Source: Pseudomonadota bacterium
GTDB lineage: Bacteria; Pseudomonadota; Alphaproteobacteria; Rhizobiales; Beijerinckiaceae
Reading direction: 5' to 3'
DNA: 7,104 bases
Assembly: GCA_028876585.1 (NCBI GenBank)
Contig: JAGWRL010000298.1
Location: 1-7,104 of the forward strand
Shown: one piece after another, positions 5,746-7,104 of the stretch
Position numbering within the stretch: the first letter of the stretch is position 1
How the letters are laid out: each line of letters opens with the position of its first letter
The notes under the pieces: generated by a model
What the model was told of the DNA's origin: nothing
Seen by the model: only the letters and a program-made list of their open reading frames with translations
The model's database searches: none
Made by a program: the position numbers and the translations under genes

Positions 5746-5753
5746 GGGAGGAG
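5746..5753 (+). promoter_or_regulatory. Strong ribosome binding site of the transport protein
   Basis: GGGAGGAG lies five bases before ATG 5759-5761. It decides this start over an in-frame GTG at 5726 that overlaps the gntR stop codon and would only add eleven hydrophilic residues before the Tat signal. The contrast with gntR, which has no such site, suggests the binding protein is made in much larger amount from the shared transcript. Confidence 0.8.
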
Positions 5754-5758
5754 AAAGC

Positions 5759-7042
5759 ATGGCAATCGACAATGGAAGCGCCGGCCTGACGCGCCGCCGC
5801 GTGGTGCAGGGGTTGACCGCCGCCGTGGCGGCGCCGGCCTATATCGGGCGCGCCTATGCCGCCAAGACAATCAAGCTCGGCTTCATCAGCCCGGAAACCG
5901 GGCCGATCGCCGCGTTCGGCTCGGCCGACGCATTCGTCGTCGACGCCGTGCGCAAGAGCATCGGCGACGGGTTGATGATTGGCGGCAAAAAGGTTGCAGT
6001 CGAGATTCTCGTGCGCGACAGCCAGTCCAATCCGAGCCGCGCGGCGGAGCTGGCGGCGGAGCTGATCACCAAAGACAAGGTTGATCTGATGCTGGCGTCC
6101 TCGACCTCGGACACCACGCTGCCGGTCTCCGATCAGTGCGAACTCAACAGCGTTCCCTGCCTTTCGACCGACACGCCGTGGCAGCCCTGGTTCTTCGGTC
6201 GGGGCGGCAAGCCGGGCAAGAATTTTGATTGGACCTATCATTTCTTCTGGGGCGCGGATCAGGTCGTCACCACCTACACCGGCTTGTGGGATTCGATTGC
6301 GACCAACAAAAACGTCGGCGGCGTGTGGTCGAACGATCCCGACGGCGTGGCGTTGTCGGACCTCGGCCACGGCCTGCCGCCGGGCTTCATCAAGGCCGGC
6401 TACAAATATACCGACATGGGCCTGTTCACGCCGCTGTCGAACGATTTCTCGGCGCAGATCGCCAAACTGAAGGCGGCCAATTGCGACATCGTCACCGGCG
6501 TGTTCCTGCCGCCCGATTTCGCCACCTTCTGGGCGCAATGCGCGCAGCAGGGCTATAAGCCGAAGGCGGCCACCATCGCCAAGGCGCTGCTGTTCCCGGC
6601 CTCGATCGAGGCGATCGGCGACCGCGGCGTCGGGCTCTCGTCCGAGGAATGGTGGTCGCCCAACCATCCCTTCAAGTCGGGGCTGACGGGGCAATCGGCG
6701 GCCGAACTGTGCGCGGCCTTCACCAAGGCGACGGGCAAGCAATGGGTGCAGCCGATCGGCTTCAAACATGCGCTGCTCGAAGTCGCCATCGACATTCTCA
6801 AGCGCGCCAAAGACCTCAACGATCCGAAGTCGATCGTCGAGGCGATGGCGGCGACCGACTATCAGTCAATCGTCGGGCCGGTGAACTTCAAGACGGGGCC
6901 GATCAACAACGTCTCGGCGACGCCGCTGGTTGGCGGTCAGTGGGTCAACGGCAAACAGTTCAAATACGATATCGAGATCGCCAACAACTCGGCCTATCCG
7001 GGGATCGCCACGGTCAAGAAGTTCGAGCCGATCACCTATTGA
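5759..7042 (+). CDS. Periplasmic substrate-binding protein of an ABC transporter (branched-chain amino acid/aromatic acid type), Tat-exported
   Basis: A 427-residue protein of the type I periplasmic binding fold (Peripla_BP_6, LivJ-like group). The N-terminus is a twin-arginine signal, TRRRVVQ (11-17), with a moderately hydrophobic stretch and cleavage after AYA (34), so it is probably exported folded. The mature protein starts KTIKLGFISPETGPIAAFG (36-54), the typical first strand and ligand loop. ELITKDKVDLMLA (101-113) and SSTSDTTLPVS (114-124) follow as the usual second ligand-contact region, and LKAANCDIVTGVFLPPDFA is the second-lobe strand. W141, W144, W159 and W164 cluster near the cleft, suiting an aromatic or bulky ligand. 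Such proteins in alphaproteobacteria often bind aromatic acids or amides rather than amino acids. It follows gntR by 29 bp; permease and ATPase genes are not in the window. The ligand is unknown. Confidence 0.9.
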   Translation: MAIDNGSAGLTRRRVVQGLTAAVAAPAYIGRAYAAKTIKLGFISPETGPIAAFGSADAFVVDAVRKSIGDGLMIGGKKVAVEILVRDSQSNPSRAAELAAELITKDKVDLMLASSTSDTTLPVSDQCELNSVPCLSTDTPWQPWFFGRGGKPGKNFDWTYHFFWGADQVVTTYTGLWDSIATNKNVGGVWSNDPDGVALSDLGHGLPPGFIKAGYKYTDMGLFTPLSNDFSAQIAKLKAANCDIVTGVFLPPDFATFWAQCAQQGYKPKAATIAKALLFPASIEAIGDRGVGLSSEEWWSPNHPFKSGLTGQSAAELCAAFTKATGKQWVQPIGFKHALLEVAIDILKRAKDLNDPKSIVEAMAATDYQSIVGPVNFKTGPINNVSATPLVGGQWVNGKQFKYDIEIANNSAYPGIATVKKFEPITY

Positions 7043-7050
7043 TCCCTCGC

Positions 7051-7078
7051 GGCGGCGGGCGCGACGCCCGTCGCCGCC
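7051..7078 (+). terminator. GC-rich hairpin after the binding-protein gene, possible terminator
   Basis: Starting nine bases past the stop, GGCGGC (7051-7056) pairs with GCCGCC (7073-7078), and GGGCG pairs with CGCCC around a CGA loop with a short bulge. Only CTTAAT follows, so the T-run is poor. It may act as a weak terminator, as a stabilising 3' stem that keeps binding-protein mRNA abundant relative to downstream transporter genes, or as a shared hairpin between convergent genes. The last 26 bases of the window are too short to assign. Confidence 0.4.
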
Positions 7079-7104
7079 CTTAATCGCTGGCAGCCCATGA
7101 CCCC

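Noticed and set aside
5546..6769. 407-codon minus-strand frame antisense to gntR and the binding protein
   Set aside because: It is low-complexity Arg/Gly/Ala sequence complementary to a well-supported gene, with no motifs.
7080..7104. Start or end of a further gene at the right edge
   Set aside because: A minus-strand tail ...GSWAASD-stop (stop at 7080-7082) and a plus-strand ATG at 7097 without ribosome binding site are both possible. 25 bases cannot decide between them.

Overview
The window is GC-rich DNA with the codon-position bias and gene content of an alphaproteobacterium, most likely of the order Hyphomicrobiales (Rhizobiales). Pointers are the alphaproteobacterial look of the RNase R N-terminus, a small proline-rich secreted protein of a type I associate with rhizobial genomes, and strong G/C preference at third codon positions. 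The exact genus cannot be read from the sequence.

Left half (1-3077), housekeeping genes. The minus strand carries a continuous reading frame for a fused shikimate kinase / 3-dehydroquinate synthase (AroK-AroB, 846-2519). It is followed by a 253-bp spacer holding a large imperfect palindrome, then by the N-terminal third of ribonuclease R (1-592, running off the left edge). On the plus strand, divergent from aroKB, lies a complete tRNA-Cys(GCA) gene with encoded CCA (2660-2733) and a plausible promoter. After it comes an 87-residue secreted or periplasmic protein (2814-3077).

Right half (3083-7042), a small catabolic island organised around a divergent promoter. To the left, on the minus strand, a fumarylacetoacetate-hydrolase-family enzyme and a two-domain extradiol ring-cleavage dioxygenase form a tightly coupled operon. 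To the right, on the plus strand, a GntR/FCD regulator is followed by a Tat-exported periplasmic substrate-binding protein of the branched-chain amino acid/aromatic acid ABC transporter type. The 138-bp region between them carries two perfect palindromes that are good operator candidates, a minus-strand promoter candidate and a leader hairpin. The inferred logic is uptake of an aromatic acid or related compound, meta cleavage of a catechol-type intermediate, and processing of the acyl-pyruvate-like product, under control of the GntR protein by substrate or intermediate. The permease and ATPase genes and any ring-hydroxylating enzyme are not in the window.

I see no mobile element, CRISPR array, toxin-antitoxin or defence system. 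The points most worth a second look are the AroK-AroB fusion with an internal Shine-Dalgarno-like site in its linker, the double-palindrome divergent control region, the regulator that lacks a ribosome binding site, and the 60-nt palindrome behind aroKB. The families are all known; what is new, if anything, is the combination and the substrate.
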